From: Caulobacter sp. CCUG 60055
GTDB taxonomy: Bacteria > Pseudomonadota > Alphaproteobacteria > Caulobacterales > Caulobacteraceae
Assembly: GCF_022750545.1 (NCBI RefSeq)
Contig: NZ_PUIC01000015.1
Span: 1-61,868 of the forward strand
Length of the DNA stretch: 61,868 nucleotides
Reading direction: 5' to 3'
Part shown: one piece after another, positions 11,985 through 21,196 of the stretch
Layout of the letters: each line of letters opens with the position of its first letter
How positions within the stretch are numbered: the first letter of the stretch is position 1
The notes under the pieces: generated by a model
Seen by the model: only the letters and a program-made list of their open reading frames with translations
Told to the model about the DNA's origin: nothing
Databases searched by the model: none
Translations under genes and position numbers: made by a program

Positions 11985-12587
11985 ATGAAGGCGTTGCAGA
12001 CCATCGCGGCGGTCCTCGCCGTGGGCGGCGCAGTCGCAGCTGCGCCTGGACCCGGCGTGGCGCAGCCGCAGGCCGATCCGGCCAAGCCGGCCGCCCGGCG
12101 GGACGGACAGCACGATTTCGACTTCGAGATCGGTACATGGCGAACGCATATCCGCCGCCTCGTCCATCCCCTGACGGGGTCGACGACCTGGGCCGAATAC
12201 GACGGCACGTCGGTGGTGCGGAAGATCTGGGACGGCCGCGCCAACATGGTCGAGCTGGAGGTCGACGGCCCGGCCGGACACATCGAGGGGCTGTCGCTGC
12301 GGCTCTACAACCCGGTCTCGCACCAGTGGAGCCTGAACTTCGCCAACAGCGCCGTCGGGACGATGAGCACGCCGACCGTCGGCGAGTTCCGGAACGGCCG
12401 CGGCGAGTTCTACGACCAGGAAGAGCTGAACGGCCGCATGATCCTGGTGCGGGGCGTCTGGTCGGACATCACCCCGACCTCGGGCCGGTTCGAGCAGGCC
12501 TTCTCGGACGACGGCGGCCGGACCTGGGAAGTGAACTGGATCGCGATCGACACCCGCATCGGCGCCGCGCCGTCCGGGCTGGGCTAA
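11985..12587 (+). CDS. Exported protein, DUF1579-like
   Basis: A 200-aa protein with a signal peptide (MKALQTIAAVLAVGGAVAAA...). I chose the ATG at 11985, preceded by GGAGGGAA, over a longer frame beginning at 11895. The mature part starts HDFDFEIGTW and contains EYDGTSVVRKIWDG and a WS..FANSAVG segment. This HDFD.EIG.W...R opening is common in small beta-rich exported proteins annotated as DUF1579 or relatives. The function is unknown. It converges on rpoH, with a terminator hairpin between them. Confidence 0.65.
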   Translation: MKALQTIAAVLAVGGAVAAAPGPGVAQPQADPAKPAARRDGQHDFDFEIGTWRTHIRRLVHPLTGSTTWAEYDGTSVVRKIWDGRANMVELEVDGPAGHIEGLSLRLYNPVSHQWSLNFANSAVGTMSTPTVGEFRNGRGEFYDQEELNGRMILVRGVWSDITPTSGRFEQAFSDDGGRTWEVNWIAIDTRIGAAPSGLG

Positions 12588-12625
12588 ACGCCCCGCGCGA
12601 GGAGGCCGGCCGAGCTCAAGACACA

Positions 12626-12656
12626 AAACCCCTCCCTCGCGCAGCGAAGGAGGGGC
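12626..12656 (-). terminator. Rho-independent terminator of rpoH
   Basis: Read on the minus strand, a stem of CCCCTCC with GGAGGGG, extended by TCGC with GCGA past one mismatch, is followed directly by TTTT (AAAA at 12626-12629 on the plus strand). It lies 45 bases after the rpoH stop codon. It may also help separate the convergent DUF1579-like gene. Confidence 0.7.
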
Positions 12657-12700
12657 CTGGCGGTTCGGCGATCAGGCGATCTCGTTGGACCGCATGGTCT

Positions 12701-13591
12701 CTAGGCGTCGATCAGGTTGCGTTCCTCGGCGGCCGAGCGCATCGCCTTCTGCAGCTTTTCGAAGGCGCGAACCTCGATCTGGCGGACGCGTTCGCGGCTG
12801 ACGCCGTACTGGGCGGCCAGCTCCTCCAGCGTGGTCGGGTCGTCCTTGAGCCGGCGCTCGGTCAGGATGTGCCGCTCGCGGTCGGTCAGCTCGGTCATGG
12901 CCTCTTCGAGCAGGCTCATGCGGATCGAGCGTTCCTCGTCCTCGGCGACCTGGGTCTCCTGCGAGACCTGGGCGTCGTCGGACAGCCAGTCCTGCCATTC
13001 GCTTTCGCTGTCCGAGCGCAGGGGCGCGTTCAGCGAGGCGTCCGGGCCGGACAGGCGCCGGTTCATCGAGATCACTTCCTCGTCGAGCACGCCGAGCTTG
13101 GTGGCGATGTGGCTGACCTGTTCGGGGCGCAGGTCGCCGTCCTCGATGGCGGAGATCTCGCTCTTGGCCTTGCGCAGGTTGAAGAACAGCTTCTTCTGGG
13201 CGGCGGTGGTGCCCATCTTCACCAGCGACCACGAGCGCAGGATGTATTCCTGGATCGAGGCGCGGATCCACCACATGGCGTAGGTGGCCAGGCGGAAGCC
13301 CTTGTCGGGCTCGAACTTCTTGACCGCCTGCATCAGGCCGACATTGCCCTCGGAGATCACCTCGCCGATCGGCAGGCCGTAGCCGCGATAGCCCATGGCG
13401 ATCTTGGCGACGAGGCGCAGGTGCGAGGTGACGAGCTTGTGGGCGGCGTCGGGGTCTTCATGTTCGCGCCAACGCTTGGCGAGCATGAACTCCTCGTCCT
13501 TGCTCAGCATCGGGAACTTGCGGATTTCGGTCAGGTAGCGCGACAGGCCGCCTTCCGGCGACATCACGGCGAGTACGTTGGCTGTGGCCAT
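12701..13591 (-). CDS. rpoH: RNA polymerase heat-shock sigma factor sigma-32
   Basis: A 296-aa sigma factor. The start ATG at 13591 has the ribosome binding sequence AAGGGGAT in front and gives the short N-terminus usual in Caulobacter RpoH; an in-frame start seven codons earlier exists. The RpoH box QKKLFFNLR, specific to sigma-32, lies at about residues 131-140. Region 2 reads LATYAMWWIRASIQEYIL and region 4 has a helix-turn-helix near YGVSRERVRQIE. A heat-shock-like promoter precedes it. FtsH, which degrades RpoH in other bacteria, is encoded 10 kb away. Confidence 0.96.
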   Translation of the reverse strand: MATANVLAVMSPEGGLSRYLTEIRKFPMLSKDEEFMLAKRWREHEDPDAAHKLVTSHLRLVAKIAMGYRGYGLPIGEVISEGNVGLMQAVKKFEPDKGFRLATYAMWWIRASIQEYILRSWSLVKMGTTAAQKKLFFNLRKAKSEISAIEDGDLRPEQVSHIATKLGVLDEEVISMNRRLSGPDASLNAPLRSDSESEWQDWLSDDAQVSQETQVAEDEERSIRMSLLEEAMTELTDRERHILTERRLKDDPTTLEELAAQYGVSRERVRQIEVRAFEKLQKAMRSAAEERNLIDA

Positions 13592-13663
13592 AGGCCATCC
13601 CCTTAAGATCACGGTCGAGCGTCGGTGGTCGCATCCCCTGCGGCCTCGCCCGTCCCCTTGACG

Positions 13664-13695
13664 CCTAGATAGGATACCGATGCGTCTCCTTTAAG
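13664..13695 (-). promoter_or_regulatory. Candidate sigma-32 promoter of rpoH
   Basis: On the minus strand CCTTAAA (ending at 13690) is followed after 16 bp by CCTATCTAGG (13673-13664). The -10 matches the alphaproteobacterial heat-shock consensus CYTATNTNNG at every fixed position, and CTTAAA differs by one base from CTTGAA. Transcription would start near 13657, about 65 bp before the rpoH ATG. RpoH autoregulation is known in Caulobacter; the assignment here is by motif only. Confidence 0.5.
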
Positions 13696-13780
13696 GCCGG
13701 TCACCCAATTGTAATGTCCGACTATGGGGCTCGGATATGACGAAATCGACGCAGGGGCCGATCCGGCGCCGACATCAGGG

Positions 13781-14818
13781 TCAGGACAGGGTCGAAAGGC
13801 GCCGTTCCAGGTCGGCCATGTCGGCGGGCGGCGGCGTCTCGAAGCGGAGGGCCTTGCCGGTGACCGGATGGACGAAACCCAGCACGGCGGCGTGCAGGGC
13901 CTGGCGCCGCAGCCCGGAGGCGGCCAGCGCCTCGCGAACCGGGCCGGCCGGCGCCCCCGAGCCGTAGATCGGATCGCCCAGGCAGGGCGCGCCCTTGGCG
14001 GCCAGGTGCACGCGGATCTGGTGGGTGCGCCCGGTCTCCAGCCGGCAGGCGACGCGGGCGGCCAGGGGCTTGGGCTGGGGCCCGAAGCTGCGTTCGACGG
14101 CGTAGTGGGTCACCGCCTCGCGCCCGCCCGAGCGCAGCACCGCCATCTTCTTGCGGTCGTGCTGCGAGCGGCCGATGCGGGTCTCGATGGTCCCTCGCGC
14201 CGGATGCGGCGCGCCGCGGGTCAGGGCGAGGTAGATGCGCTCGATGTCGTGGGCGGCGAACAGGGCCGACAGGCCGGCGTGGGCGCGGTCGGTCTTGGCG
14301 GCGACCATGACGCCGGAGGTGTCCTTGTCCAGGCGGTGGACGATTCCAGGCCGCGCCACGCCGCCGATCCCCGACAGGCCGCCGGCGCAATGGTGCAGCA
14401 GGGCGTTGACCAGGGTGCCGTCCTCGACGCCGGGGGCGGGGTGGACGGCCATGCCGGCCGCCTTGTCGACGACGATCAGGTCGTCGTCCTCGTAGAGCAC
14501 GACCAGGGGCAGGTCCTGCGCCTCGGGCTCGGCCGGCTTTGGGGCGGGGGTCGCCAGCACGTAGAGGCCCGGCGCGGCCTTGGCCGACGGGTCGGCCGAG
14601 GGCGCGCCGTCGCGGGTCAGCGCGCCCTCGGCGATCAGGGCCTGGATGCGCGAGCGCGACAGGTCCGGCAGCCGGGCGGCCAGGGTCTTGTCCAGGCGGC
14701 CGCCGGCCTCGTCCGGGCCGAGCAGCACCGAGACCGACCCGCCGTCCGCCCCGGGGAGCCCCGTCTGCGGCGGCTCCGCCCCGAATTCCTCGATGTCGTC
14801 GTCCGCGTCTTCGGCCAT
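13781..14818 (-). CDS. rluD: Ribosomal large-subunit pseudouridine synthase, RluA family
   Basis: A 345-aa RNA-modifying enzyme. An N-terminal S4 RNA-binding domain (around GRLDKTLAARLPDLSRSRIQ) is followed by the catalytic domain with HRLDKDTSG, where D164 is the catalytic aspartate. The C-terminal RVHLAAKG..LGDPIYG segment is typical. The RluD assignment, rather than RluC, rests on the S4 domain and on the position next to rpoH. An acidic N-terminal extension precedes the S4 domain. It is transcribed in the same direction as rpoH, with 189 bp between them, and divergently from the TonB receptor. Confidence 0.88.
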   Translation of the reverse strand: MAEDADDDIEEFGAEPPQTGLPGADGGSVSVLLGPDEAGGRLDKTLAARLPDLSRSRIQALIAEGALTRDGAPSADPSAKAAPGLYVLATPAPKPAEPEAQDLPLVVLYEDDDLIVVDKAAGMAVHPAPGVEDGTLVNALLHHCAGGLSGIGGVARPGIVHRLDKDTSGVMVAAKTDRAHAGLSALFAAHDIERIYLALTRGAPHPARGTIETRIGRSQHDRKKMAVLRSGGREAVTHYAVERSFGPQPKPLAARVACRLETGRTHQIRVHLAAKGAPCLGDPIYGSGAPAGPVREALAASGLRRQALHAAVLGFVHPVTGKALRFETPPPADMADLERRLSTLS

Positions 14819-14912
14819 GCCGGTTTCATAGCCGCGTCACGCCCGCGTCGCGAGCCCGACATCGCCGGCCGCTATCGCCAGCGGGTGCAGCGTAGAGTAG
14901 GGGCGCGTCGTC

Positions 14913-17420
14913 ATGACCACCATTCGTCGAATCAGTTTGTTCGCCGCCGCCGGCATGGCGGCCCTCTCGGCCGCCGCCGCGTCCCACGCCCAGGACGCCG
15001 CCTCGCAGATCGACGAGATCGTCGTCACCGCCCAGAAGCGCGAGCAGAAGACGCTCGACGTGCCGATGGCCCTGACCGCCTATCGCGGCGATTTCCTTGA
15101 GAAGATCGGCGTCCAGGAGTTCGACAGGCTGTCGCTGTTCGTGCCCGGCTTCGTGGTCCAGAACCAGTCGCCGAACAATCCGGGCTTCGTGATGCGCGGC
15201 ATCACCTCCGACAGCGGCGATTCGACGGTGGAGCCGCGCGTGTCGGTGTTCCAGGACGGCGTCTCGATCTCCAAGTCGCGCGGCTCCTATATCGAACTGT
15301 TCGACATCCAGCGCATCGAGGTGGCCAAGGGGCCGCAATCGACCCTGTTCGGACGCGGAGCCCTGATCGGCGCGGTCAACGTCATCCAGAACAAGGCCGA
15401 TCCCTCGGCGCTCGACTGGCGGCTGCGCGCCGAGTACGGCAACGACAACTACGGCCTGTTCGAGGGCATGGCCAACGTGCCGGTCACGCCCGACCTGGCG
15501 GTGCGCTTCGCCGGGCGCTTCAAGCATCGCGACGGCCCGGTCGGCAACCTGCTGGGCGGCGAGCCGCTGGGCTCCACCGACACCGGCGCCCTGCGTCTGT
15601 CGGCGCACTGGACCCCGACCGACCGCCTGACCGTCGACCTGATCGGCAACTACGAGGCCGACCATCCGACCGGCACGGCCTTCAAGTCCAACACCTTCGA
15701 CCCGACCAACCCGACCACCGGCCAGGTGCTGGGCGACCGCAGCCCCAACAGCCCGGCGGCCCTGTCCAGCGGCTACGGCTTCGAGGGCGGCGCCGACCTG
15801 GGCGTCAAGCGTTACGTCCAGGGCGTCACCGCCCTGGTCGACTATCGGATCAGCGACGCTTTCAAGCTGAGCTCGATCACCGCCGCCCGCCACTTCCAGA
15901 GCGAGGAGGTGTTCGATCCGGACGGCTTCTCCCTGCCGATGCTGACCTTCGCCGAGGACGCCCGCGGCAGCCAGTACAGCCAGGAGTTCCGCCTGAACTA
16001 CGATGAGGGCGGCCGGTTCACCTGGTTCGCCGGCGTCAGCGCCTTCGGCGAGAACGGCCGCCAGCGCGTGCCGGTGCAGATCGACGAACGCTACGCCCTG
16101 GCCCTGATCGCCGGGCAGATCGCCAGGCCCGACCCGCAGCCGGCGGCGGTGCTGGCCAATCCGGCGTTCTCGGCCGCCCTGCTCAAGGGCCTGGCCGGCT
16201 CCTACGGCTACGCCCTGCCGACCCCGATCGCCCAGGGCGTCGCCGCCAACCTCAAGGCCCCGCACCTGGAGAGCTACGCCAACTTCGGCGAGACCACGGC
16301 CTATGACGTCTATGGCGACGTCACCTGGCGGGCCACCGACAAGATCGAGATCTCGGCGGGCCTGCGCTACACCACCGCCGACAAGACCAGCCGGGTGTCG
16401 TCGGCGGTGCTGAACGGCCGCTCGGTGCTGGGCGGGGTGATGGCCGCGCTCAGCCTGCCCGAGCCGAACCGCACGGCCCTGCTGGCCGCCCTGGCCGCGC
16501 CCGGCGCGGCCGCCATCCCGCAGTCGGCCGGCTATCCCGTGCCGCTGTTCGGGATCGTCGCCCAGCCCACCGCCAACAATGGCGACAAACAGAGCGCCGA
16601 CCTGACCGACGACGGCCTGACCTGGCGCCTGGTCGGCCGCTACAAGCCGTCCCCGACGCTGAGCTTCTACGCCTCCTACGCCCGCGGACGCCGGCCCGAG
16701 GTGCTGACGGCGGGCGCCCCCTCCACGCCGCAGGGCGCGGCGCGTTTCATGCCGGTCTCGGCCGAGACGGTCGATTCCTACGAGATCGGGGCCAAGGCCC
16801 TGCTCGACGGCGGCCGCCTCAGCCTGGAGGGCGCGGTCTACGACTACGAGTACGACCACTTCCAGACCACGGTGCAGCAGGGCGCCCTGCTGTTCACCAC
16901 CGACGCCGGCCAGGCCCAGAGCTACGGCTTCGAGGGGCAGGCGACCTGGCGGCCGGCGCCGTGGGCCGACCTGTTCGCCGCCTACGGCTACAACCACGGC
17001 CGGTTCTCGACCGGGCTCTACAAGAACAACCAGTTCCGCCTGGCTCCGGACCACAAGCTCTCGGTGGGCGCCGCGCTCAGCGTCCAGGCCCTGGCCGGCC
17101 GCTTCACCTTCACGCCGACCTACACCTGGCAGTCGAAGATCTTCTTCGACGACGACAACGACATCCCGGCCCTGCAGAAGGGCCACCTGCTGCCCGACCT
17201 CGTCCAGGACGAGTACCAGAAGCCCTACGGCCTGCTCGACCTGCGCCTGGACTACCAGCCCTCGTTCTCGTCGAACTGGTCGGTGGGCGCCTTCGTCACC
17301 AACGCCTTGGACGAGAAGTACATCAAGGACGCCGGCAACACCGGCGACGCCTTCGGCATTCCGACGTTCATCGCCGGAAGTCCGCGCTACTATGGGGTGA
17401 CTGTCACAATCCGCCGCTAG
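14913..17420 (+). CDS. TonB-dependent outer-membrane receptor
   Basis: An 835-aa receptor with a signal peptide (about residues 1-26, ending SHAQ), a TonB-box-like segment IDEIVVTAQKR, a plug domain (to about residue 150, containing RIEVAKGPQSTLFGRGALIGAVN) and a long beta-barrel ending in an aromatic-flanked strand (YYGVTVTIRR). The substrate cannot be read directly. The PhoD-like phosphatase gene starts 33 bp downstream on the same strand, so the pair may take up and hydrolyse a phosphodiester or other organic phosphate. I looked for a Pho box in the 94-bp upstream gap and did not find one. Confidence 0.93.
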   Translation: MTTIRRISLFAAAGMAALSAAAASHAQDAASQIDEIVVTAQKREQKTLDVPMALTAYRGDFLEKIGVQEFDRLSLFVPGFVVQNQSPNNPGFVMRGITSDSGDSTVEPRVSVFQDGVSISKSRGSYIELFDIQRIEVAKGPQSTLFGRGALIGAVNVIQNKADPSALDWRLRAEYGNDNYGLFEGMANVPVTPDLAVRFAGRFKHRDGPVGNLLGGEPLGSTDTGALRLSAHWTPTDRLTVDLIGNYEADHPTGTAFKSNTFDPTNPTTGQVLGDRSPNSPAALSSGYGFEGGADLGVKRYVQGVTALVDYRISDAFKLSSITAARHFQSEEVFDPDGFSLPMLTFAEDARGSQYSQEFRLNYDEGGRFTWFAGVSAFGENGRQRVPVQIDERYALALIAGQIARPDPQPAAVLANPAFSAALLKGLAGSYGYALPTPIAQGVAANLKAPHLESYANFGETTAYDVYGDVTWRATDKIEISAGLRYTTADKTSRVSSAVLNGRSVLGGVMAALSLPEPNRTALLAALAAPGAAAIPQSAGYPVPLFGIVAQPTANNGDKQSADLTDDGLTWRLVGRYKPSPTLSFYASYARGRRPEVLTAGAPSTPQGAARFMPVSAETVDSYEIGAKALLDGGRLSLEGAVYDYEYDHFQTTVQQGALLFTTDAGQAQSYGFEGQATWRPAPWADLFAAYGYNHGRFSTGLYKNNQFRLAPDHKLSVGAALSVQALAGRFTFTPTYTWQSKIFFDDDNDIPALQKGHLLPDLVQDEYQKPYGLLDLRLDYQPSFSSNWSVGAFVTNALDEKYIKDAGNTGDAFGIPTFIAGSPRYYGVTVTIRR

Positions 17421-17452
17421 ACGCGGACGGACACCAAAGCGGGGAGCGCGGC

Positions 17453-19237
17453 ATGCGGATCGATCGGCGGAAGGCTCTGGCCCTGTTCGGCCTGGGCGCG
17501 GCGGCACCGGCGGCGGCCAAGGCCAAGGCCGGCGGAACGGCGGCGGGACGGTTCGAGCACGGCGTGGCCAGCGGCGATCCGCTGCAGGACCGCGTGGTGC
17601 TGTGGACCCGGGTGTCCGGCCTTTCCGCCCCGACGGCGGTGCAGTGGACGGTGGCCGAGGACGCCGGCTTCTCGCGCGTCGTCGCCAAGGGCGTGGCCGA
17701 AGCCGCGCCGCACCGCGACTTCACCGTCAAGGTCGACGCCGCCGGCCTCAGGCCCGGCCGCGACTACTGGTACCGCTTCAACCTCGGCGGCGCCGTCTCG
17801 CCGGTCGGCCGGGCCCGCACCCTGCCGCAGGGCGCGGTGAAGGACGTGGTGCTGGCCTTCGTCACCTGCTCGCTCTATCCGAACGGCTACTTCAACGCCT
17901 ATGACCACATCTCCCGGCTCGACCGCGTCGACGCCGTGGTCGAGCTCGGCGACTACATCTACGAGTACGGCGGCGACCACTCCTACGGCATGGTCAACGG
18001 CAAGAAGCTGGGCCGCGCCCACGAGCCGGCCCACGACATCGTCACCCTGGCCGACTACCGGACCCGCCACGCCCAGTACAAGCGCGACCCCGACCTGCAG
18101 GCCGCCCACGCCCGCTGCCCCTGGATCTGCGTGTGGGACGACCACGAGGTCGCCAACGACGACTGGGCCGGCGGCGCCGAGAACCATGACCCCAAGACCC
18201 AGGGCGCCTGGATCGAGCGCGAGCGCGTGGCCATGCAGGCCTATTACGAGTGGATGCCGATCCGCGAGCCGGCCCCCGGCCAGGCGTTCGAGGCCATCAA
18301 CCGCAGCTTCCAGTTCGGCGACCTGGCCAGCCTGATCATGCTGGAGAGCCGGCTGCTGGCCCGCTCCTACCAGCTGGAATACGACCGGCCCGAGGACATC
18401 CCGCTGACGGCCTACGAAGTCGGCGCCGACGGCGTCCGCCGCAAGGTGGCCGATCCGACCCTGGCCCAGAAGGTCAAGGCCGAGGCCGCCGCCAACGGCG
18501 GCAAGGCGGCCGCGCCCTATGTCCTGGGCCCCGACGTCGAGGCGGTGCGCGCCTATATCGACAATCCCGAGCGCCAGATGCTGGGGCCGCGCCAGGAGCT
18601 GTGGCTGGCGCGCGAGGCCGCCGCCTCGGCCAAGGCCGGCAAGCCCTGGCAGGTGCTGGGCAACGAGGTGGTGATGGCCCGGCTGATCAATCCGGACATC
18701 AAGAAGATGTTCGGCCCGGCCGAGTTCGAACGCCGGCTGGCCATGCTGCCCGAGAAGGAACGGGCCGGCGCGGCGCGCCTGGCCGAGGCCTTCACCTATC
18801 CGACGCCGTTCGACCTCGACGGCTGGAACGGCTACACCGCCGCGCGCGAGCGGGTCTACGACGCCCTGACGGCGGCCGGGGGCGGCAACCCGATCGTGCT
18901 GTCGGGCGACAGCCACGCCTTCTGGGTCAACGAGCTGCATGACGCCAAGGGGCGGCGGGTGGCCGTCGAGTTCGGGACCAGCTCGATCACCAGCCCGTCG
19001 ATGGGCGACTACGCCGGCTTCCAGATCGGCAAGGTGTTCGAGGCCCAGAACCCCGAGGTCAAGCTGAACGACCAGCTGTCGAAGGGCTATATCAAGCTGA
19101 CCCTGACGCCGAGCGAGGCGCGGGCCGAGCTGACCGGCGTGACCATCGCCGCCAAGCCTTACGAGGCCAAGGTGCTGTCGACCTGGCGGGTGGCGGCGAC
19201 GCCGGGCGTCGGCGTCGGGCCGGTCGAGAAGGTCTAG
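17453..19237 (+). CDS. PhoD-like alkaline phosphatase/phosphodiesterase
   Basis: A 594-aa exported hydrolase. The N-terminus MRIDRRKALALFGLGAA has a twin-Arg followed by hydrophobic residues and an Ala-rich cleavage region, suggesting Tat export, normal for PhoD enzymes that fold with metal in the cytoplasm. The N-terminal PhoD domain starts FEHGVASGDPLQDRVVLWTR. The metallophosphatase domain has VELGDYIYEYG, WDDHEVANDDW and LSGDSHAFWV metal-binding segments. The start ATG at 17453 follows GGGGAGCG. It overlaps the convergent LysE gene by four bases at the stop codons (19234-19237). Confidence 0.93.
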   Translation: MRIDRRKALALFGLGAAAPAAAKAKAGGTAAGRFEHGVASGDPLQDRVVLWTRVSGLSAPTAVQWTVAEDAGFSRVVAKGVAEAAPHRDFTVKVDAAGLRPGRDYWYRFNLGGAVSPVGRARTLPQGAVKDVVLAFVTCSLYPNGYFNAYDHISRLDRVDAVVELGDYIYEYGGDHSYGMVNGKKLGRAHEPAHDIVTLADYRTRHAQYKRDPDLQAAHARCPWICVWDDHEVANDDWAGGAENHDPKTQGAWIERERVAMQAYYEWMPIREPAPGQAFEAINRSFQFGDLASLIMLESRLLARSYQLEYDRPEDIPLTAYEVGADGVRRKVADPTLAQKVKAEAAANGGKAAAPYVLGPDVEAVRAYIDNPERQMLGPRQELWLAREAAASAKAGKPWQVLGNEVVMARLINPDIKKMFGPAEFERRLAMLPEKERAGAARLAEAFTYPTPFDLDGWNGYTAARERVYDALTAAGGGNPIVLSGDSHAFWVNELHDAKGRRVAVEFGTSSITSPSMGDYAGFQIGKVFEAQNPEVKLNDQLSKGYIKLTLTPSEARAELTGVTIAAKPYEAKVLSTWRVAATPGVGVGPVEKV

Positions 19238-19869
19238 CGGCGATCCAGGGCCAGCCTGGCGGCGAAGCCCAGGAACACCACGCCCGTCAGTCGGTCGAGG
19301 CTGCGCACCACGGCCGGGCGCCTCAGGGCCCGGCCCAGCGGCTGGGTGGCCGCGATCAGCCCGCCGGCCCAGACCAGGCCCATCAGCACGTGCAGGCCGG
19401 CCAGCAGCATGATGAACGGCGCCGTCGGCGCGCCGGTGGGCACGAACTGCGGCAGGAACGAGACGTAGAACACGCCGATCTTGGGATTGAGCAGGTTGGT
19501 GGTCAGGCCGCGGACCAGCCAGCTTCCGCCGGCCTTCGCGGTTTCGCCGTCGGCCGCCGCCGCGCCGGCGTCGAACCGGGCGCGAGGGCGGACCAGGAGC
19601 TTGACGCCCAGATAGGCCAGATAGGCCGCGCCCGCCCATTTCAGCACGGTGTAGGCCAGGTGCGAGGCCGCCAGCAGCACGCCCAGGCCCAGCGCCGCCG
19701 CCGCGCCCCAGATCAGGCAGCCGACGGAGATGCCGATCGCCGCCCCGGCCGCCCGGCGCGGCCCCTCGACGGCGGCGGTGCGCAGGATCAGGGCGGTGTC
19801 GAGGCCGGGGGTGACGGTCAGCAGCCCCGCCGCCAGGGCGTAGGCGATCAGGGCCTGGGTCAGGGTCAT
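19234..19869 (-). CDS. LysE-family amino-acid/metabolite exporter
   Basis: A 211-aa inner-membrane protein with about six hydrophobic segments and the RhtB/LysE opening [27 protein letters not shown]. It also has the NLLNPK segment characteristic of the family. I place the start at 19869, which overlaps the hisI stop by four bases (ATGA), implying co-translation; a longer frame exists but runs through hisI. The exported substrate is unknown. The stop codon overlaps that of the PhoD-like gene on the opposite strand. Confidence 0.9.
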   Translation of the reverse strand: MTLTQALIAYALAAGLLTVTPGLDTALILRTAAVEGPRRAAGAAIGISVGCLIWGAAAALGLGVLLAASHLAYTVLKWAGAAYLAYLGVKLLVRPRARFDAGAAAADGETAKAGGSWLVRGLTTNLLNPKIGVFYVSFLPQFVPTGAPTAPFIMLLAGLHVLMGLVWAGGLIAATQPLGRALRRPAVVRSLDRLTGVVFLGFAARLALDRR

Positions 19870-20264
19870 GGCCGCTCCTTCAGTTCGCCGTCCTCGGCGA
19901 CGCGATAGAAGCATGAGCGAAAGCCGACGTGACAGGCGCCGCCGTCGCCCTGGGGCCGGACCTTGATCCACACCGCGTCCTGGTCGCAGTCGACGCGCAG
20001 CTCGACAACCTTCTGGACCTGGCCGCTGGTCTCGCCCTTCTTCCACAGCGCCTGGCGCGAGCGGCTGAAATAGTGGGCCTCGCCGGTGTCCAGGGTCAGC
20101 CTCAGGGCCTCGGCGTTCATCCAGGCCAGCATCAGCACCTCGCCGGTTCCGGCGTCGGTGGCCACCGCGGCGATCAGCCCGTTCGCGTCGAAGCGCGGGG
20201 CGAGGACCTGGCCGCGCTCGAGCTCGGCGGTGGAGGCGGCGGTCGGGAACGGCGGCTGGGTCAT
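19866..20264 (-). CDS. hisI: Phosphoribosyl-AMP cyclohydrolase
   Basis: Third step of histidine synthesis, opening the purine ring of PR-AMP. 132 aa, the monofunctional length without a HisE domain. Metal-binding and catalytic segments are visible: [21 protein letters not shown], the DCDQDAVW stretch with its Cys, and the C-terminal [10 protein letters not shown] with a second Cys. It is the first gene of a two-gene unit with the LysE-type exporter. A terminator of folE lies upstream. No other his genes are in the window. Confidence 0.95.
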   Translation of the reverse strand: MTQPPFPTAASTAELERGQVLAPRFDANGLIAAVATDAGTGEVLMLAWMNAEALRLTLDTGEAHYFSRSRQALWKKGETSGQVQKVVELRVDCDQDAVWIKVRPQGDGGACHVGFRSCFYRVAEDGELKERP

Positions 20265-20323
20265 GGCGGAAGTCAGGCGGCCCTCATGCGGGCCATGTCA
20301 AGCGCGCCGCTTCGCCGCCCACG

Positions 20324-20352
20324 AAAAAGGGCGCGGGCCAGGGCCCGCGCCC
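20324..20352 (-). terminator. Rho-independent terminator of folE
   Basis: Perfect 11-bp stem, GGGCGCGGGCC with GGCCCGCGCCC, around a two-base centre (in practice a larger loop). Read on the minus strand it is followed by TTTTT (AAAAA at 20324-20328). It begins 24 bases after the folE stop codon, separating folE from hisI. Confidence 0.85.
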
Positions 20353-20376
20353 ATGTTCGACCGAGGCGTGCGCCGC

Positions 20377-21009
20377 CTAGCGGCGGTTGACGAAGGTCAG
20401 GAAGCGTTCCTGCAGGGCCCTGTCGGTCTTGAAGACGCCGGTGAACTGGGTGGTGATCGTCGTCACGTGCTTGTGGTGCACGCCGCGGGTGGTCATGCAC
20501 TGGTGCTCGGCGTCGATCAGCACGGCGACGCCGGCCGGCTTGAGGCTGTCGGTGATGGCGTCGGTGATCTGCTGGGTCAGGGTTTCCTGGGTCTGCAGGC
20601 GCTTGGAGAAGATCTCGACCACCCGCGCCAGCTTGGAGATGCCGACCACCCGGTTGGTGGGCATGTAGGCGACATAGGCCTTGCCCAGGAACGGGGCCAT
20701 GTGGTGTTCGCAGTGGCTCTCCACCTCGATCTCGCGCAGCATGACGATGTCGTCGTAGCCCTGCACGTCCTCGAAGGTGCGCGACAGCTCCTTGGCCGGA
20801 TCGGCGGCGTAGCCGGCGAACCATTCCTCGAAGGCGTCGACCACGCGGCCGGGAGTGTCGATGACGCCTTCGCGGCGGGGGTCGTCCCCGGCCCAGGCGA
20901 TGAGGGTGCGAACCGCGGCCATCGCTTCGTCGCGCGACGGCTTCTTCACGGCTTCAAGATCAACATCGGACGCGCCGATGAGGGTTCGGTCGTGAGCCAG
21001 AGCATCCAT
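20377..21009 (-). CDS. folE: GTP cyclohydrolase I
   Basis: First step of tetrahydrofolate synthesis, GTP to dihydroneopterin triphosphate. 210 aa from the ATG at 21009; the frame continues upstream but the residues there are not conserved-looking. Zinc ligand C100 lies in ESHCEHHMAPF, and the second ligand region is HQCMTTRG. The substrate loop GISKLARVVEIFSKRLQTQE is complete. Divergent from cysS across 187 bp. A strong terminator ends the transcript. Confidence 0.96.
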   Translation of the reverse strand: MDALAHDRTLIGASDVDLEAVKKPSRDEAMAAVRTLIAWAGDDPRREGVIDTPGRVVDAFEEWFAGYAADPAKELSRTFEDVQGYDDIVMLREIEVESHCEHHMAPFLGKAYVAYMPTNRVVGISKLARVVEIFSKRLQTQETLTQQITDAITDSLKPAGVAVLIDAEHQCMTTRGVHHKHVTTITTQFTGVFKTDRALQERFLTFVNRR

Positions 21010-21196
21010 GACGGCTAGTTTTCCCAGGGCTGAGTTGCGCCGGAACGCCTGTCGTCCCGGATTGACGCGTGCCACCCTTTTCACATCGACGAACGGCGCA
21101 AGGTTCCGGCCCCGAAAGCCCGTGGCCTGTCGTCGGACAGACAGCTATATGGGACCTGCGCCCATCCGGGCAACCGTTCACCCAGCGTCAAGGCCG

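Noticed and set aside
14819-14912. Pho box upstream of the TonB-PhoD pair
   Set aside because: Searched for CTGTCAT-type repeats; none found.
14826-17507. Minus-strand frame of 893 codons antisense to the TonB receptor
   Set aside because: Same kind of GC-driven shadow; the plus strand encodes a clear receptor with signal peptide, plug and barrel.
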